A stretch of 64,000 nucleotides of DNA, taken from positions 3,171,456 through 3,235,455 of the forward strand of contig NZ_LT607802.1 of the NCBI RefSeq assembly GCF_900090205.1, written 5' to 3'. Within the stretch, counting starts at the first letter, position 1. Every line of letters starts with the position of its first letter. Under the pieces are notes generated by a model. That model searched no databases, had not been told where the DNA came from, and saw only the letters and a program-made list of their open reading frames with translations. This DNA comes from Vogesella sp. LIG4. Its GTDB lineage: Bacteria; Pseudomonadota; Gammaproteobacteria; Burkholderiales; Chromobacteriaceae. Position numbers and translations under genes: made by a program. Below, piece by piece: positions 1 to 9,447 of the stretch.

Positions 1-116
1 CTGGCAGCAGCCGCAGGAGCGGAAGCTTCGCCGGCCGGTTTTTCTTCTTTGTTGCCGCAGGCAGTCAGTGCAATGGCGGCAGCTGCGAAAAGGCTCAGAC
101 GAGCAAATTTATTCAT
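1..116 (-). CDS. Lipoprotein, N-terminal fragment (cut by window edge)
   Basis: Only the first 38 residues are inside the window, beginning MNKFARLSLFAAAAIALTAC. They form a lipoprotein signal peptide with lipobox L-T-A-C followed by a charged then Ala/Pro-rich linker, so the mature protein should be lipid-anchored through that Cys. The start is supported by an AGGGG ribosome site 10 bases upstream and by a strong promoter at 192-221. The signal peptide and linker resemble those of the amino acid-binding lipoprotein at 27047-28258, so a periplasmic-binding lipoprotein is possible, but the mature domain is not visible and the function cannot be assigned. Confidence 0.75.
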   Translation of the reverse strand, partial: MNKFARLSLFAAAAIALTACGNKEEKPAGEASAPAAAA

Positions 117-191
117 CTTATGTTTCCCCTGATCTTAAGTCTGTGACTTGATTAAAGCTGCTTGGCATCTTGTGGATGAGCAGTTGCGGCG

Positions 192-221
192 ATTATGCGG
201 AGCGCCTTTTCCGAGTGTCAA
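192..221 (-). promoter_or_regulatory. Sigma-70 type promoter for the edge lipoprotein
   Basis: On the minus strand there is a perfect -35 TTGACA (216-221), an 18-base spacer and a -10 CATAAT (192-197). It lies about 75 bases upstream of the ATG at 116, facing that gene, leaving a short leader. Confidence 0.7.
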
Positions 222-330
222 CGAACTTCGATATACAGTATTTACAGGGCTTGTAATGCCAGTGGTGTGCTGCACCGCCGCATGCACCAAGGAAAACCGG
301 CTTGCGCAAGAAATATGTTCGCATATGAAC

Positions 331-357
331 AATGGCGCCCCATGCTGGTGCGCCATT
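331..357. terminator. Hairpin downstream of hemH, possible terminator
   Basis: AATGGCGC (331-338) pairs with GCGCCATT (350-357) around an 11-base loop, just past the hemH stop and ahead of the lipoprotein promoter. There is no good T-run on the minus strand, so termination is uncertain. Confidence 0.4.
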
Positions 358-379
358 GCGAAAAAACGGGCCATTTTCT

Positions 380-1462
380 TTAGTGTTTTGCGCCACAGGC
401 GCGCGCTCGCAACTGTCGCATATTTGCATCGCCGGGTGTTGTTATCCAGCCACCAAGGTTGCCAAGGACCAAATCGGCCAGCGCGGCGACCCAGTCCGGT
501 CGCTCGTTGAGGCACGGAATGTAGCGATATTCCTTGCCCCCGGCGGCCAGAAATAGTGTCTTGCCTTCCATGGCGATTTCTTCCAGCGTTTCCAGGCAAT
601 CGCCGGCAAAACCGGGGCAAATGATGTCGAGCTTGGCAACACCTTGTTTCGCAAGCGAACTTAGGGTGTCGAAGGTGTAGGGTTTAAGCCACTCCGCCTT
701 GCCGAAGCGGCTCTGGAAGCTCACCACGTAGTCGTTGGCGGACAGTTCCAGCGCCTCGGCCAGCAGGCGTCCGGTCTTCAGGCACTCGCAGTGATACGGG
801 TCGCCCTTGTCCAGGGTGAAGCGCGGCACGCCGTGAAAGCTCATCACCAGCTTGTCGCCGCGGCCATTCAGCCGCCAGTGCTCGCGTACGCTGGCGGCCA
901 GCGCCGCGATGTAGCCGGGGTGGTCGTGATAGTGACGCACGGTACGAACTTCCGGCATGTTGCGCATCTTCATCAGTGTGCGGAACACGTCGTCCAGCGC
1001 GGTGCCGCTGGAGGAGGCGGCGTACTGCGGGTACAGCGGCACCACCAGCAGGCGCTCCACGCCCTGGGCGCGCATGCTCTGCAGTACCTCCGCCACCGCC
1101 GGCTTGCCGTAGCGCATGGCGTAGTCCACCACCAGCTGATGGCCCTGCATGCCCAGCAGCCCCTTGAGCAGGCTGGCCTGCTTGCGGGTGTGCAGCAGCA
1201 GCGGCGAGCCATCCTTGTCCCAGATGCTGGCATATTTCTCGGCGCTTTTCTTTGGCCGCACATTGAGGATCACGCCATTGAGGATCAGCCACCAGATGGC
1301 GCTCGGAATCTCCACCACGCGGCGGTCGGACAGAAACTGCTTGAGATAGGGGCGCAGCGCCTTGGCGGTAGGCGCCTCCGGCGTGCCCAGGTTCAGCAGC
1401 AGTACGCCGGTCTTGGGTGTGTAGCCGTGGTTGAATGCCGGTTCGGTCAGGTAGTGGGACAT
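380..1462 (-). CDS. hemH: Ferrochelatase (protoheme ferro-lyase)
   Basis: Inserts Fe2+ into protoporphyrin IX, the last step of heme synthesis, in the cytoplasm. The 360-residue length fits bacterial ferrochelatases. The N-terminal block [13 protein letters not shown]...[13 protein letters not shown], the catalytic-His motif SFHGVP and the C-terminal [15 protein letters not shown] are all family hallmarks. The frame stays open upstream, but that stretch covers the ftsK terminator and the end of ftsK, so the start MSHYLTEP at 1462 is chosen. It is transcribed in the same direction as ftsK but separated from it by an intrinsic terminator. No obvious ribosome site precedes the ATG. Confidence 0.95.
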   Translation of the reverse strand: MSHYLTEPAFNHGYTPKTGVLLLNLGTPEAPTAKALRPYLKQFLSDRRVVEIPSAIWWLILNGVILNVRPKKSAEKYASIWDKDGSPLLLHTRKQASLLKGLLGMQGHQLVVDYAMRYGKPAVAEVLQSMRAQGVERLLVVPLYPQYAASSSGTALDDVFRTLMKMRNMPEVRTVRHYHDHPGYIAALAASVREHWRLNGRGDKLVMSFHGVPRFTLDKGDPYHCECLKTGRLLAEALELSANDYVVSFQSRFGKAEWLKPYTFDTLSSLAKQGVAKLDIICPGFAGDCLETLEEIAMEGKTLFLAAGGKEYRYIPCLNERPDWVAALADLVLGNLGGWITTPGDANMRQLRARACGAKH

Positions 1463-1506
1463 GGTGTTTTCGTGACGATGCGGAGCCGGCCAGGGTTGGC
1501 CGCAAG

Positions 1507-1539
1507 TAAAAACGGCAGCGGGCCGGGGCGCGCTGCCGT
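1507..1539 (-). terminator. Intrinsic terminator of ftsK
   Basis: Read on the minus strand, ACGGCAGCG pairs with CGCTGCCGT (1531-1539 with 1512-1520) around a GC loop and is followed by a short T-run. A copy of the 10-mer GTTGGCCGCA (1495-1504) lies directly behind it. Confidence 0.75.
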
Positions 1540-1544
1540 GCGGG

Positions 1545-3842
1545 TCATTCTTCGCGCGCGGGGACAAGTACCGAGCGGTTGCCGTTGGTTTCCATCGCCG
1601 ACACGATGCCGGCGGTTTCCATCTGTTCGATCAGCCGCGCGGCGCGGTTGTAGCCGATGCGCAGCTGGCGCTGTACCGAGGAGATCGATGCCTTGCGTGT
1701 CTTGAGCACAATGGCCACCGCTTCGTCGTACAGCGGGTCGGCTTCGCCATCCGGGCTGCCGCCAAGGCCGACTTCGCCGCCGGCCTCGTCACTTTCGGCC
1801 GCGCCGCTGAGGATGCCCTCCACGTAGTCCGGCTCGCCGGTGGTCTTGAGGAATTCCACCACCTGGTGCACCTCCTCGTCGGCCACGAAAGCGCCGTGCA
1901 CGCGCAGCGGGTAGCCGGTGCCTGGCGGCAGGTACAGCATGTCACCCTGGCCAAGCAGGGTTTCCGCGCCCATCTGGTCGAGAATGGTGCGGCTGTCGAT
2001 CTTGCTCGATACCTGGAAGGCAATGCGGGTAGGGATGTTGGCCTTGATCAGGCCGGTGATCACATCCACCGACGGGCGCTGCGTAGCCAGAATCAGGTGG
2101 ATGCCGGCGGCGCGCGCCTTCTGTGCCAGGCGCGCAATCAGCTCCTCGATCTTCTTGCCGGCCACCATCATCAGGTCGGCCAGCTCGTCGATCACCACCA
2201 CGATCAGCGGCAGGGTATCCAGCGGCTCCGGTGTTTCCGGCGACAGGCTGAACGGGTTGGGAATCTTCTCGCCGCTCTTTTCCGCGTCGCGGATCTTCTG
2301 GTTGAAGCCGGCGAGGTTGCGCACGCCCAGTTTGGACATCAGCCGGTAGCGGCGCTCCATCTCGCCCACGCACCAGTTCAGCGCGTTGGCGGCCTGCTTC
2401 ATATCGGTAACCACCGGTGCCAGCAGGTGCGGAATGCCTTCATACACCGACAGTTCCAGCATCTTCGGGTCCACCATGATCAGGCGCGCCTCCTTGGGCG
2501 TGGCCTTGTACAGCACCGACAGGATCATGGCGTTGATGGCCACCGATTTACCGGAGCCGGTGGTGCCGGCCACCAGCACGTGCGGCATCTTGGCGAGGTC
2601 GGCGGAGACCGGCTGGCCGGCGATGTCCTTGCCCAGCGCCATGGCCAGCCGCGAACCCATGTTCTGGTAGCCGTCGGAGCCGACGATCTCGGACAGGCGC
2701 ACGATCTGGCGCTTGGGGTTGGGCAGCTCCAGGCCCATATAGGTCTTGCCGGGTATGGTCTCCACCACGCGGATCGACACCAGGCTCAGCGCGCGCGCCA
2801 GGTCCTTCATCAGGTTGACGATCTGTGCGCCTTTCACACCGACGGCGGGCTCGATCTCGTAGCGGGTGATCACCGGGCCGGGGTAGGCGGCCACCACTTT
2901 CACGTCCACGCCGAAGTCGGCCAGCTTGCGTTCGATCAGCCGCGAGGTGTACTCGACGGTTTCCGCCGATACCGGTTCGGCCTGCTCCTTGGGTGCGGCC
3001 AACAGTGCCAGCCCCGGCAGCGCCTCGTCGCCCGGTGCGGCGAACAGCGACTGCTGCACCGGCTTCACGGCCTTGGGCGATACCGGCACTTCCAGTACCG
3101 GGGTCTCGATACGCACCGGCGGCTTGTCTTCGATCTTCTTCTTCTCTGTGCTTACCTTTTCTTCGCGCTGCTGCGCCACCTCGCGGCCGATTTCACGGTC
3201 GCGGCGCGCCTGCCAGGCTTGCCAGGCATTGACCACGCCGTCTTCCAGCAGGCCGCCGATGCGTTCCATCAGGTTGAGCCAGGACAGCCCGGTAAACAGT
3301 GAGACGCCAATGGCGGCCAGCACCAGCAGCAGCAGGCTGGCGCCGGTGGTGCCGAAGGCGTGCGCGCTGCCGGTGCCCAGCGCCTTGCCCAGCAGGCCGC
3401 CGGGGCCGGCCGGCAATGCCAGCTGCTTGCCGGCCAGGATCAGGAATTCCAGGCTGGCAAAACCGATCAGCGTGAGCTGGAAGCCGATCAGCGCCGGCCA
3501 GGTCAGCGGGCCGTCGTCGAAGTCGGTGTGATCGATGCGGCGGTAGCCCCAGACGATGGCGAACACGCAGAAGCCCACCAGCAGCCAGGCGGAATAGCCG
3601 AACAGGTACAGCAGGATGTCGGCCATCCAGGCGCCGAACACGCCGCCATAGTTGCGGATGGTGGGGTCGGCCGAGCTGTGCGACCAGGACGGGTCGTTGG
3701 TCGAGTAGCTGAACAGCGTCAGCACCAGGTAGATGGCAGAAACGGCCAGCAGCAGCCACCAGGCTTCGCGCAGCAGGCCGGCGAGTTTGGGTGGCAGGGG
3801 CTGGGTATTGCGTACGACTGCTTTACGCTTGAACAGGCGCAT
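1545..3842 (-). CDS. ftsK: DNA translocase FtsK
   Basis: Septum-anchored ATP-driven DNA pump that clears chromosome termini and activates XerCD at dif. 765 residues. Residues 25-190 hold several hydrophobic membrane segments, followed by a short charged linker. The motor domain has Walker [14 protein letters not shown] (about 421-433) and Walker [13 protein letters not shown], and the C-terminal 70 residues are the winged-helix gamma domain ([21 protein letters not shown]) that reads KOPS. The linker is short compared with E. coli FtsK, as in many betaproteobacteria. A copy of the dispersed 10-mer lies in the linker region (2994-3003). Confidence 0.96.
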   Translation of the reverse strand: MRLFKRKAVVRNTQPLPPKLAGLLREAWWLLLAVSAIYLVLTLFSYSTNDPSWSHSSADPTIRNYGGVFGAWMADILLYLFGYSAWLLVGFCVFAIVWGYRRIDHTDFDDGPLTWPALIGFQLTLIGFASLEFLILAGKQLALPAGPGGLLGKALGTGSAHAFGTTGASLLLLVLAAIGVSLFTGLSWLNLMERIGGLLEDGVVNAWQAWQARRDREIGREVAQQREEKVSTEKKKIEDKPPVRIETPVLEVPVSPKAVKPVQQSLFAAPGDEALPGLALLAAPKEQAEPVSAETVEYTSRLIERKLADFGVDVKVVAAYPGPVITRYEIEPAVGVKGAQIVNLMKDLARALSLVSIRVVETIPGKTYMGLELPNPKRQIVRLSEIVGSDGYQNMGSRLAMALGKDIAGQPVSADLAKMPHVLVAGTTGSGKSVAINAMILSVLYKATPKEARLIMVDPKMLELSVYEGIPHLLAPVVTDMKQAANALNWCVGEMERRYRLMSKLGVRNLAGFNQKIRDAEKSGEKIPNPFSLSPETPEPLDTLPLIVVVIDELADLMMVAGKKIEELIARLAQKARAAGIHLILATQRPSVDVITGLIKANIPTRIAFQVSSKIDSRTILDQMGAETLLGQGDMLYLPPGTGYPLRVHGAFVADEEVHQVVEFLKTTGEPDYVEGILSGAAESDEAGGEVGLGGSPDGEADPLYDEAVAIVLKTRKASISSVQRQLRIGYNRAARLIEQMETAGIVSAMETNGNRSVLVPAREE

Positions 3843-3873
3843 TGAATTTGAATAAGAATGGTGTCAGCCGGGC

Positions 3874-3879
3874 ATTATA
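3874..3879 (-). promoter_or_regulatory. -10 box candidate for ftsK
   Basis: The minus strand carries a perfect TATAAT about 30 bases upstream of the ftsK ATG. A matching -35 is poor, so this is a partial promoter call. Confidence 0.4.
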
Positions 3880-3888
3880 TCGACAAAT

Positions 3889-3910
3889 GCCGGGCTTTCT
3901 GTTGCCCGGC
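3889..3910 (-). terminator. Hairpin after anmK
   Basis: GCCGGGC (3889-3895) pairs with GCCCGGC (3904-3910) about 70 bases beyond the anmK stop, with only a short T stretch behind it on the minus strand. It overlaps the upstream part of the ftsK promoter region. Confidence 0.4.
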
Positions 3911-3977
3911 AACGTTTGCCCATCATTCGTGTCGCGTTGCCGGCCGAAAAAGGAAAATATCACTGGGCCATCGCGCA

Positions 3978-5087
3978 TCAGTGAGGGTAGAGGGCGCCCA
4001 GCACCCGCAGGCCGCTGGCGCCGGTTACCTGCGGCAGATTGCCGGGCGCGCGCTGGCAGAAACGCCAGCCCAGCCAGGCGAACGCCGCGGCCTCCACCTG
4101 CTGCGCCGGCAGCCCCAGCGCGTCGGTGGCGGCGATCTGCACGCCCGGCAGTAGCGCGGCCAGCGCCCGGCACAGTGCGCCATTACGCACGCCGCCGCCG
4201 CACAGGTACAGCTCGCGCGTGGCCGGAGCAAAGCGGGTGACGGCATCGGCAATGCTGTGTGCGCTCAGTGCCAGCAGGGTGGCCTGCACGTTGGCCGCAT
4301 CGATGTCGCCGTGCTGCAGGCGGAAGCGCTCCAGTCGCGCTGCCAGCCACTCCAGGCTGAACAGGTCGCGGCCGGTGCTCTTGGGTACGCCGGCGGAGAA
4401 ATAGGGTTCGGCCAACAGGATTTGCAGCAGGGCGTCGTTGCAGTGCCCGCTCGCCGCCCAGGCGCCGTCGGCGTCGTAGTCCTGGTTGCGGTGGTGGCGA
4501 ATCCAGGCGTCCAGCAGCATATTGCCGGGGCCGGTATCGAAGCCGATGACCGGCGCATCCGGCTGCAGCCGGGTAAGGTTGGCGATGCCGCCGATATTGA
4601 GGATGGCGCGCGGCGTAGCCGGGCTGGCGAACATCGCCTGGTGGAAGGCCGGTACCAGCGGTGCGCCCTGGCCACCGGCGGCCACGTCGCGGCTGCGCAG
4701 GTCGCCGATCACGTCGATGCCGGTCAGCTCGGCCAGCAGTGCCAGGTTGCCGATCTGCAGCGTGTAGCCGGCCTGCGGCGCGTGGCGGATGGTCTGGCCG
4801 TGGCAGGCCACCGCCTGCACCTGGTCGGCGGCAAGACCGGCGTGCTGCAGTACGGCCTGTACCGCTGCGGCGTACAGCTGCGCCAGCTCGTTGCCGAGGC
4901 GGGCGCTGCGGTCCAGTTCATTGTCGGCAACCTGCTGCAGCGCCAGCACCTGTTCGCGCACGGCCAGCGGGTAGGAGACAAAGGCTTCGCCCAGCAGCGC
5001 CATGCGCCCGTTGTCGAAGCGCACCGCTACCGCATCGACACCATCCAGACTGGTGCCGGACATCAAACCAATAAAGATATCGGACAT
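3978..5087 (-). CDS. anmK: Anhydro-N-acetylmuramic acid kinase
   Basis: Phosphorylates and hydrolyses 1,6-anhydroMurNAc to MurNAc-6-phosphate in cell-wall recycling. 369 residues, the usual AnmK length. Diagnostic blocks are IGLMSGTSLDGVDAVAV at the N-terminus, CHGQTIRH, the phosphate/sugar loop GFDTGPGNMLLDAW, and YLCGGGVRN near the C-terminus. It lies directly after the M23 endopeptidase gene, which fits a wall-turnover pair. Its ribosome site (AGGG, 6 bases before the ATG) is inside the terminator hairpin at 5088-5122, so translation may depend on that hairpin opening. Confidence 0.95.
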   Translation of the reverse strand: MSDIFIGLMSGTSLDGVDAVAVRFDNGRMALLGEAFVSYPLAVREQVLALQQVADNELDRSARLGNELAQLYAAAVQAVLQHAGLAADQVQAVACHGQTIRHAPQAGYTLQIGNLALLAELTGIDVIGDLRSRDVAAGGQGAPLVPAFHQAMFASPATPRAILNIGGIANLTRLQPDAPVIGFDTGPGNMLLDAWIRHHRNQDYDADGAWAASGHCNDALLQILLAEPYFSAGVPKSTGRDLFSLEWLAARLERFRLQHGDIDAANVQATLLALSAHSIADAVTRFAPATRELYLCGGGVRNGALCRALAALLPGVQIAATDALGLPAQQVEAAAFAWLGWRFCQRAPGNLPQVTGASGLRVLGALYPH

Positions 5088-5122
5088 GAAAAACCCTGGC
5101 AGATTGATAGGCTGCCAGGGTT
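5088..5122 (-). terminator. Terminator of the M23 gene overlapping the anmK ribosome site
   Basis: AACCCTGGCAG (5112-5122 read on minus) and its 11-base complement (5092-5102) enclose a 9-base loop, followed by TTT then the anmK ATG. The distal stem arm contains the AGGG that would serve as the anmK ribosome site. It can act as a transcription terminator, a translation gate, or both. Confidence 0.7.
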
Positions 5123-5141
5123 GTGTCGATCGGGGCGCCGC

Positions 5142-6476
5142 TTAGTCCAGCTGCGCCACGCTGACCGGAATGTCCCTGAGCAGCTTGAGGTTGGCCGCAA
5201 GCTTAACGCTCTGACCGGTGAAGGCCAAGCGTTCACTGCTGCTCAGTTCGCGGGTGGGTAGCGCGGTGGTGGCAGGGTCCACCGGCTGGCCGTTGATGTG
5301 CACTTCCATATGCAGGTGCGGGCCGGTGGCGCGGCCGGTGGCGCCGACATAGCCGATCACCTCGCCGGCCTTGACCTGCTCGCCGGGCTTGAGGCCGCTG
5401 CGGAAGCGGCTCATGTGTGCATACAGCGTGGAAAGGCGGGCATTGTGGCGCAGGATCACCACGTTGCCATAGCCGTTCTGGCGTGCCACCGTTTCCACCA
5501 CCGCGTCGGACGGCGCCATGATGGGGGTGCCGGTGCTGGCGGCGTAGTCGATGCCTTCGTGCATGCGCAGCGCGTGCAGGACCGGGTGATAGCGCATGCC
5601 GAAGCCGGAACTGATGTGGGAGCCGGCCACCGGAATCTTGCTGAAGCCCTTTTTCAGCGCCTTGCCCTGCGCGTCATAGTAGGAGCCGGATTCGCTGTCG
5701 TGGGCAAAGTAATAAGCCTGGTAGTGGCTGCCGCCGCGGTCGATCTCCACCGCCAGGATGTTGCCGGTGGTGAGCGGGGCGCCGTTGTACAGCAGGGTTT
5801 CGTACACCAGGTCGATCTTGTCGCCGTGCTTGAGGCTGCTCAGGTCGAACTGGTCGGAGAAGATTTCGCCCAGCTGGGTACGGATTTCGTCCGGAATGCC
5901 GGCCTGGCCCAGCGCGCTGGCGGCGGTGCTGTTGATCTGCAGCGCGCGCACGGTCTGCATGGCTTCGGTGTGTGGCGCATCGGCGCTGGCGCGCCAGCCG
6001 TTACCGGCCTTTTCGATGTCTACCAGTACCTTCTCGCCGTTTTCGTCATCGTTGAGGAAGCGCAGACCGAATAGCTCGCCCTGATCGTTCAGCTGTACCG
6101 ACAGCGTAGCGCCGGTTTTCAGCTTGAGCAGGTCCTTGGACAGCGGGCTGGAATAAATGAAGCCGGTGGCGTCGCTGTCGCGCACGCCCAGGCGGTTGAG
6201 CAGGCTGGCGATGGTATCGCCGCGCTGCACTGCTTCGTCGCGCCAGTAGCGCACGGTGTTGCTGGCCGGCTGCGGCAGCGGTGGCAGGGTAAGTGCCTCG
6301 ACAACCTGTTGCTGCACCGGCAGCGCGGCTTCGGGGGCATTGCCCTGGGTAACGGCCACGGCAGTCAGCACGCCCAGGAAGGGCAGGCTGGCGACGGCGC
6401 CCAGCCAGGTGGCGTGGCTGTTTACCACGCGATTGGTCCATTTTTGCGGTAGATGCAGCAGTTTGCGATAATCCAT
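5142..6476 (-). CDS. M23-family peptidoglycan endopeptidase
   Basis: Zinc metallopeptidase that cuts peptide cross-links in the cell wall, acting in the periplasm. 444 residues from the start MDYRKLLHLP. Residues about 20-42 form one N-terminal membrane segment, the middle part is an OapA/LysM-like region, and the C-terminal half is a LytM/M23 domain with the first ligands in GMRYHPVLHALRMHEGIDYAA and the second in GPHLHMEVH. This is the MepM/YebA layout. The frame extends 40 codons upstream, but those lack signal-like character and the chosen ATG follows a GAAG-type ribosome site. It precedes anmK in the same direction. A 10-mer copy is at 5190. Confidence 0.9.
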   Translation of the reverse strand: MDYRKLLHLPQKWTNRVVNSHATWLGAVASLPFLGVLTAVAVTQGNAPEAALPVQQQVVEALTLPPLPQPASNTVRYWRDEAVQRGDTIASLLNRLGVRDSDATGFIYSSPLSKDLLKLKTGATLSVQLNDQGELFGLRFLNDDENGEKVLVDIEKAGNGWRASADAPHTEAMQTVRALQINSTAASALGQAGIPDEIRTQLGEIFSDQFDLSSLKHGDKIDLVYETLLYNGAPLTTGNILAVEIDRGGSHYQAYYFAHDSESGSYYDAQGKALKKGFSKIPVAGSHISSGFGMRYHPVLHALRMHEGIDYAASTGTPIMAPSDAVVETVARQNGYGNVVILRHNARLSTLYAHMSRFRSGLKPGEQVKAGEVIGYVGATGRATGPHLHMEVHINGQPVDPATTALPTRELSSSERLAFTGQSVKLAANLKLLRDIPVSVAQLD

Positions 6477-6580
6477 ATTCTTCACTATCCGGTTGGCATG
6501 TAAGTGCTGGTGGGCACCATCTGTCGCCGGTATCTGGCCGCACGCGGCTTGCTTTGCGGCAGAAAATTCCAAAGCGGGTG

Positions 6581-6610
6581 ATGCTAGCAAAAGCACTTGC
6601 CGGCTGTAAA
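6581..6610 (-). promoter_or_regulatory. Promoter candidate for the M23 gene
   Basis: Minus-strand TTTACA (6605-6610), 18-base spacer, TAGCAT (6581-6586), in the AT-rich divergent region between the M23 gene and the plus-strand recJ operon. Confidence 0.4.
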
Positions 6611-6742
6611 CAAAAAATGCTGATAAATCAATGATTTACCCATATTGATTAGCGGCAGCAATTTACACTGACCATCCGGTTGGCAGCCTGGTTCTGCGGC
6701 CGGAAAAATATTTCACACCAAAAACAAATACGCCATCCATCG

Positions 6743-7753
6743 ATGAAACTGACCCTGATCATTCCCGGCCTGAACTGGCTGGATGCCCACGATGGCAGCG
6801 AAGTCAGCAAGGGGCTGGCCTTGCCGGCCCTGAGCCAGATGCTGGGGCGCGGCAGCCTGCAGTCGCAGCCGCTGTCCGCCTCGCAACTCCTGCAGCAGGT
6901 GTTCGCACTGCCGGCGCTGGCGCTGGCTGCCGATCTGGCGGCCGCCAGCGGGCTGGATACCGCCGGCCGCCACTGGCTGCTGGCCGACCCGGTAAACCTG
7001 CGAGTGGACCGTGACCGCGCGCTGCTGGGCGACGTGGGCATCATGAACCTGTCGCAACAGGAGGCGGACGCGCTGGTGAGCAGCCTCAACCAGCTGTTTG
7101 CCGAAGACGGCTTCGTGTTCCACGCCCCCGCGCCGCAGCGCTGGTTCCTGTCGCTGCCGGCCGCCAGCGGCGCCGAGTTCTCCGTGCTGCCGGACGTCAT
7201 CGGCAACGACATCAACCACCACCTGCCGCGTGGCAGCCAGGGCATGCTGTGGAGCCGTTACCTGAACGAGCTGCAGATGCTGCTGTACACCCACCCGGTA
7301 AACGATGCGCGCGAGGCGCGCGGCGAGGTGCCGGTGAACAGCGTGTGGCTGTGGGGCGAACAGACCGACGGCAGCTTGCGGCCAACCTTGCAGCACGATC
7401 AGCTGCTGGCCGCCGACCCGCTGTGGCAGCACCTGGCGGCCGCCGCCGGCAAGCCGGCCGAGCTGGCGCCCTATGCCTTCAGCGGTCTGGATGCCAGGGG
7501 CGACGTGCTGCTGCAGCTGGATACCGTGGAAGCCGCCGCGCAGTTCCGCGATGCCTGGGGCTGGCGCGAAGGCCTGCAGCAGCTGGAGCGCGACTGGTTT
7601 GCACCGCTGCTGGCTGCCCTGCAGCAGCGCCAGGTGCAGCAGCTGACCATCCGTTGCCACGGCGATGCCGGCTTTACCCTCAACCTGCGCCCGGGTGACC
7701 TGTGGCGCTTCTGGAAGCGTCCGCGACAGCTTGCGGCGCTGTACCCGCAATGA
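6743..7753 (+). CDS. Conserved protein encoded upstream of recJ (RpfE/phosphoglycerate-mutase-like)
   Basis: 336 residues, no signal peptide or membrane segment. The N-terminus MKLTLIIPGLNWLDAHDG and the later GNDINHHLPRGSQG...YLNELQMLLYTHPVNDAREARGEVPVNSVWLWGEQ are typical of the conserved protein that sits beside recJ in many beta- and gammaproteobacteria, called RpfE-type regulatory protein or a distant phosphoglycerate mutase relative. The enzymatic role is not established from the sequence. The start was placed at 6743 because the upstream frame is not protein-like. Its TGA overlaps the recJ ATG, so the two are cotranscribed and translationally coupled. One 10-mer copy is at 7377. Confidence 0.8.
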   Translation: MKLTLIIPGLNWLDAHDGSEVSKGLALPALSQMLGRGSLQSQPLSASQLLQQVFALPALALAADLAAASGLDTAGRHWLLADPVNLRVDRDRALLGDVGIMNLSQQEADALVSSLNQLFAEDGFVFHAPAPQRWFLSLPAASGAEFSVLPDVIGNDINHHLPRGSQGMLWSRYLNELQMLLYTHPVNDAREARGEVPVNSVWLWGEQTDGSLRPTLQHDQLLAADPLWQHLAAAAGKPAELAPYAFSGLDARGDVLLQLDTVEAAAQFRDAWGWREGLQQLERDWFAPLLAALQQRQVQQLTIRCHGDAGFTLNLRPGDLWRFWKRPRQLAALYPQ

Positions 7754-9447
7754 GCCAGATCCAGACCAGACCCTGCCCGCAGCCCTTGCTGGCGCAACTG
7801 GGGCAACAGGGCGTGCCGCCCTTGCTGGCGCGGCTGTATGCTGCGCGCGGCGTGGCCGATGCCGGCGAAGTGGATTACGCCCTGAAGGGCCTGCTGCCGT
7901 TCCAGGGCCTGAAAAACGCCGAAGCCATGGCATGCCGCCTGGCCGATGCCATCGCCGCCGGCCAGCGCCTGCTGGTAGTGGCCGACTACGACGCTGACGG
8001 CGCCACCGCCTGCGCGGTGGCGGTACGCGGCCTGGCGCTGCTGGGCGCACGCATCGATTTCATCGTGCCCAACCGTTTCGAATACGGTTATGGCCTGACG
8101 CCGGAAATCGTCGAGCTGGCCGCACAGCAGCAGCCGGACATCATCATCACTGTCGACAACGGCATTGCCAGCGTGGCCGGGGTGGACGCGGCGCGCGCAC
8201 GCGGCATCGAGGTGCTGGTCACCGACCACCACCTGCCGGGCGACACGCTGCCGGAAGCGCTGATCGTCAACCCCAACCAGCCGGGCTGCGAGTTCGCCTC
8301 CAAGCACCTGGCCGGCGTGGGCGTGATGTTCTACGTGCTGATGGCGCTGCGCGCCGAGATGCGCCAGCGCGGCGTATTCGCCAGCGGCAAGGAACCCAAC
8401 CTGGGTGAGCTGCTGGACATCGTGGCGCTGGGCACCGTGGCCGACGTGGTGAAGCTGGATCGCAACAACCGCATCCTGGTGGATGCCGGCCTGCGCCGCA
8501 TGCGCGCCGGGCGCCTGGCGCCGGGCATTGCCGCGCTGTTCCGCGTGGCCGGCCGCGCCGCTTACAAGGCCACCGCCTTCGATCTGGGCTTCACCATCGG
8601 CCCGCGGCTGAATGCCGCCGGCCGGCTGGACGACATGAGCCTGGGCATTGCCTGCCTGCTGGCCGGCAGCGAGGAGGTGGCCTCGCCGCTGGCGCAGGAG
8701 CTGGACGGCCTCAACCGCGAGCGCCGCGCCATCGAGCACGGCATGCAGGACGAGGCGCTGGCGGTGTTGTCCGGCATCGATGCGGCCAACCATTACACGC
8801 TCACCCTGTACCGCGACGACTGGCACCAGGGCGTGGTGGGGCTGGTGGCGTCACGGCTGAAGGAGCGCTACCACCGACCATCCATCGTGTTCGCCCCCGG
8901 CGACGAGGGCGAGATCAAGGGCTCCGGGCGTTCGATTCCCGGCTTCCACCTGCGCGATGCGCTGGACATGGTGTCCAAGCGCCATGACGGCCTGCTGCTG
9001 AAGTTCGGCGGCCACGCCATGGCCGCCGGCCTGACCATACGCGAGCAGGATTTCGACACCTTCCGCCTGGCCTTCGAGCAGGTGGCGCGCCAGCTGCTGG
9101 ACGAAGCGGCGCTGACGCGGGTGTGGGAGACCGACGGCAGCCTGAGCGGCCGCGAGCTGTGCCTGGAAATGGCGGAAACGTTGGCCGCAGAAGTGTGGGG
9201 CCAGGGCTTTCCGCCGCCGACCTTCAACGACCGCTTCCACATCGTCAGCCAGCGCCTGGTGGGCGCCAAGCACCTCAAGCTGCGGCTGGCCCGCGACGGC
9301 GTGGAGTGCGACGGCATGCTGTTCAATCATGCCGACTGGCTGCCGGAGCAGGTGGACGCGGTGTACCAGTTGGCGGCCAACGAGTGGCAGGGGCGCAAGG
9401 AACTGCAGATCTATATCCAGCACTGGCAACAGGTGGAGCGCACATGA
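7750..9447 (+). CDS. recJ: Single-stranded-DNA exonuclease RecJ
   Basis: 5'-3' ssDNA exonuclease in RecF-pathway recombination, base-excision and mismatch repair. 565 residues. DHH phosphoesterase motifs are all present: LLVVADYDADGATACAV (motif I), IITVDNGIAS (II), VLVTDHHLPGD (III), GFTIGPRLNAAGRLDDM (IV), and DHHA1 GGHAMAAGLTI. The ATG overlaps the preceding stop (ATGA) and its own stop overlaps the rmuC start in the same way, making a three-gene operon of DNA-repair character. A 10-mer copy lies at 9180. Confidence 0.96.
   Translation: MSQIQTRPCPQPLLAQLGQQGVPPLLARLYAARGVADAGEVDYALKGLLPFQGLKNAEAMACRLADAIAAGQRLLVVADYDADGATACAVAVRGLALLGARIDFIVPNRFEYGYGLTPEIVELAAQQQPDIIITVDNGIASVAGVDAARARGIEVLVTDHHLPGDTLPEALIVNPNQPGCEFASKHLAGVGVMFYVLMALRAEMRQRGVFASGKEPNLGELLDIVALGTVADVVKLDRNNRILVDAGLRRMRAGRLAPGIAALFRVAGRAAYKATAFDLGFTIGPRLNAAGRLDDMSLGIACLLAGSEEVASPLAQELDGLNRERRAIEHGMQDEALAVLSGIDAANHYTLTLYRDDWHQGVVGLVASRLKERYHRPSIVFAPGDEGEIKGSGRSIPGFHLRDALDMVSKRHDGLLLKFGGHAMAAGLTIREQDFDTFRLAFEQVARQLLDEAALTRVWETDGSLSGRELCLEMAETLAAEVWGQGFPPPTFNDRFHIVSQRLVGAKHLKLRLARDGVECDGMLFNHADWLPEQVDAVYQLAANEWQGRKELQIYIQHWQQVERT

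Noticed and set aside
1463..1567. Longer N-terminus of HemH
   Set aside because: The extra 35 codons overlap the ftsK stop and its terminator and do not resemble the family N-terminus.
791..1705. Long opposite-strand frames such as 791-1705, 1866-3302, 9411-10898 and 18569-20767
   Set aside because: They are shadows of hemH, ftsK, rmuC and the hybrid kinase: GC-rich codon patterns give long open complements rich in His/Gln/Arg with no domain structure.
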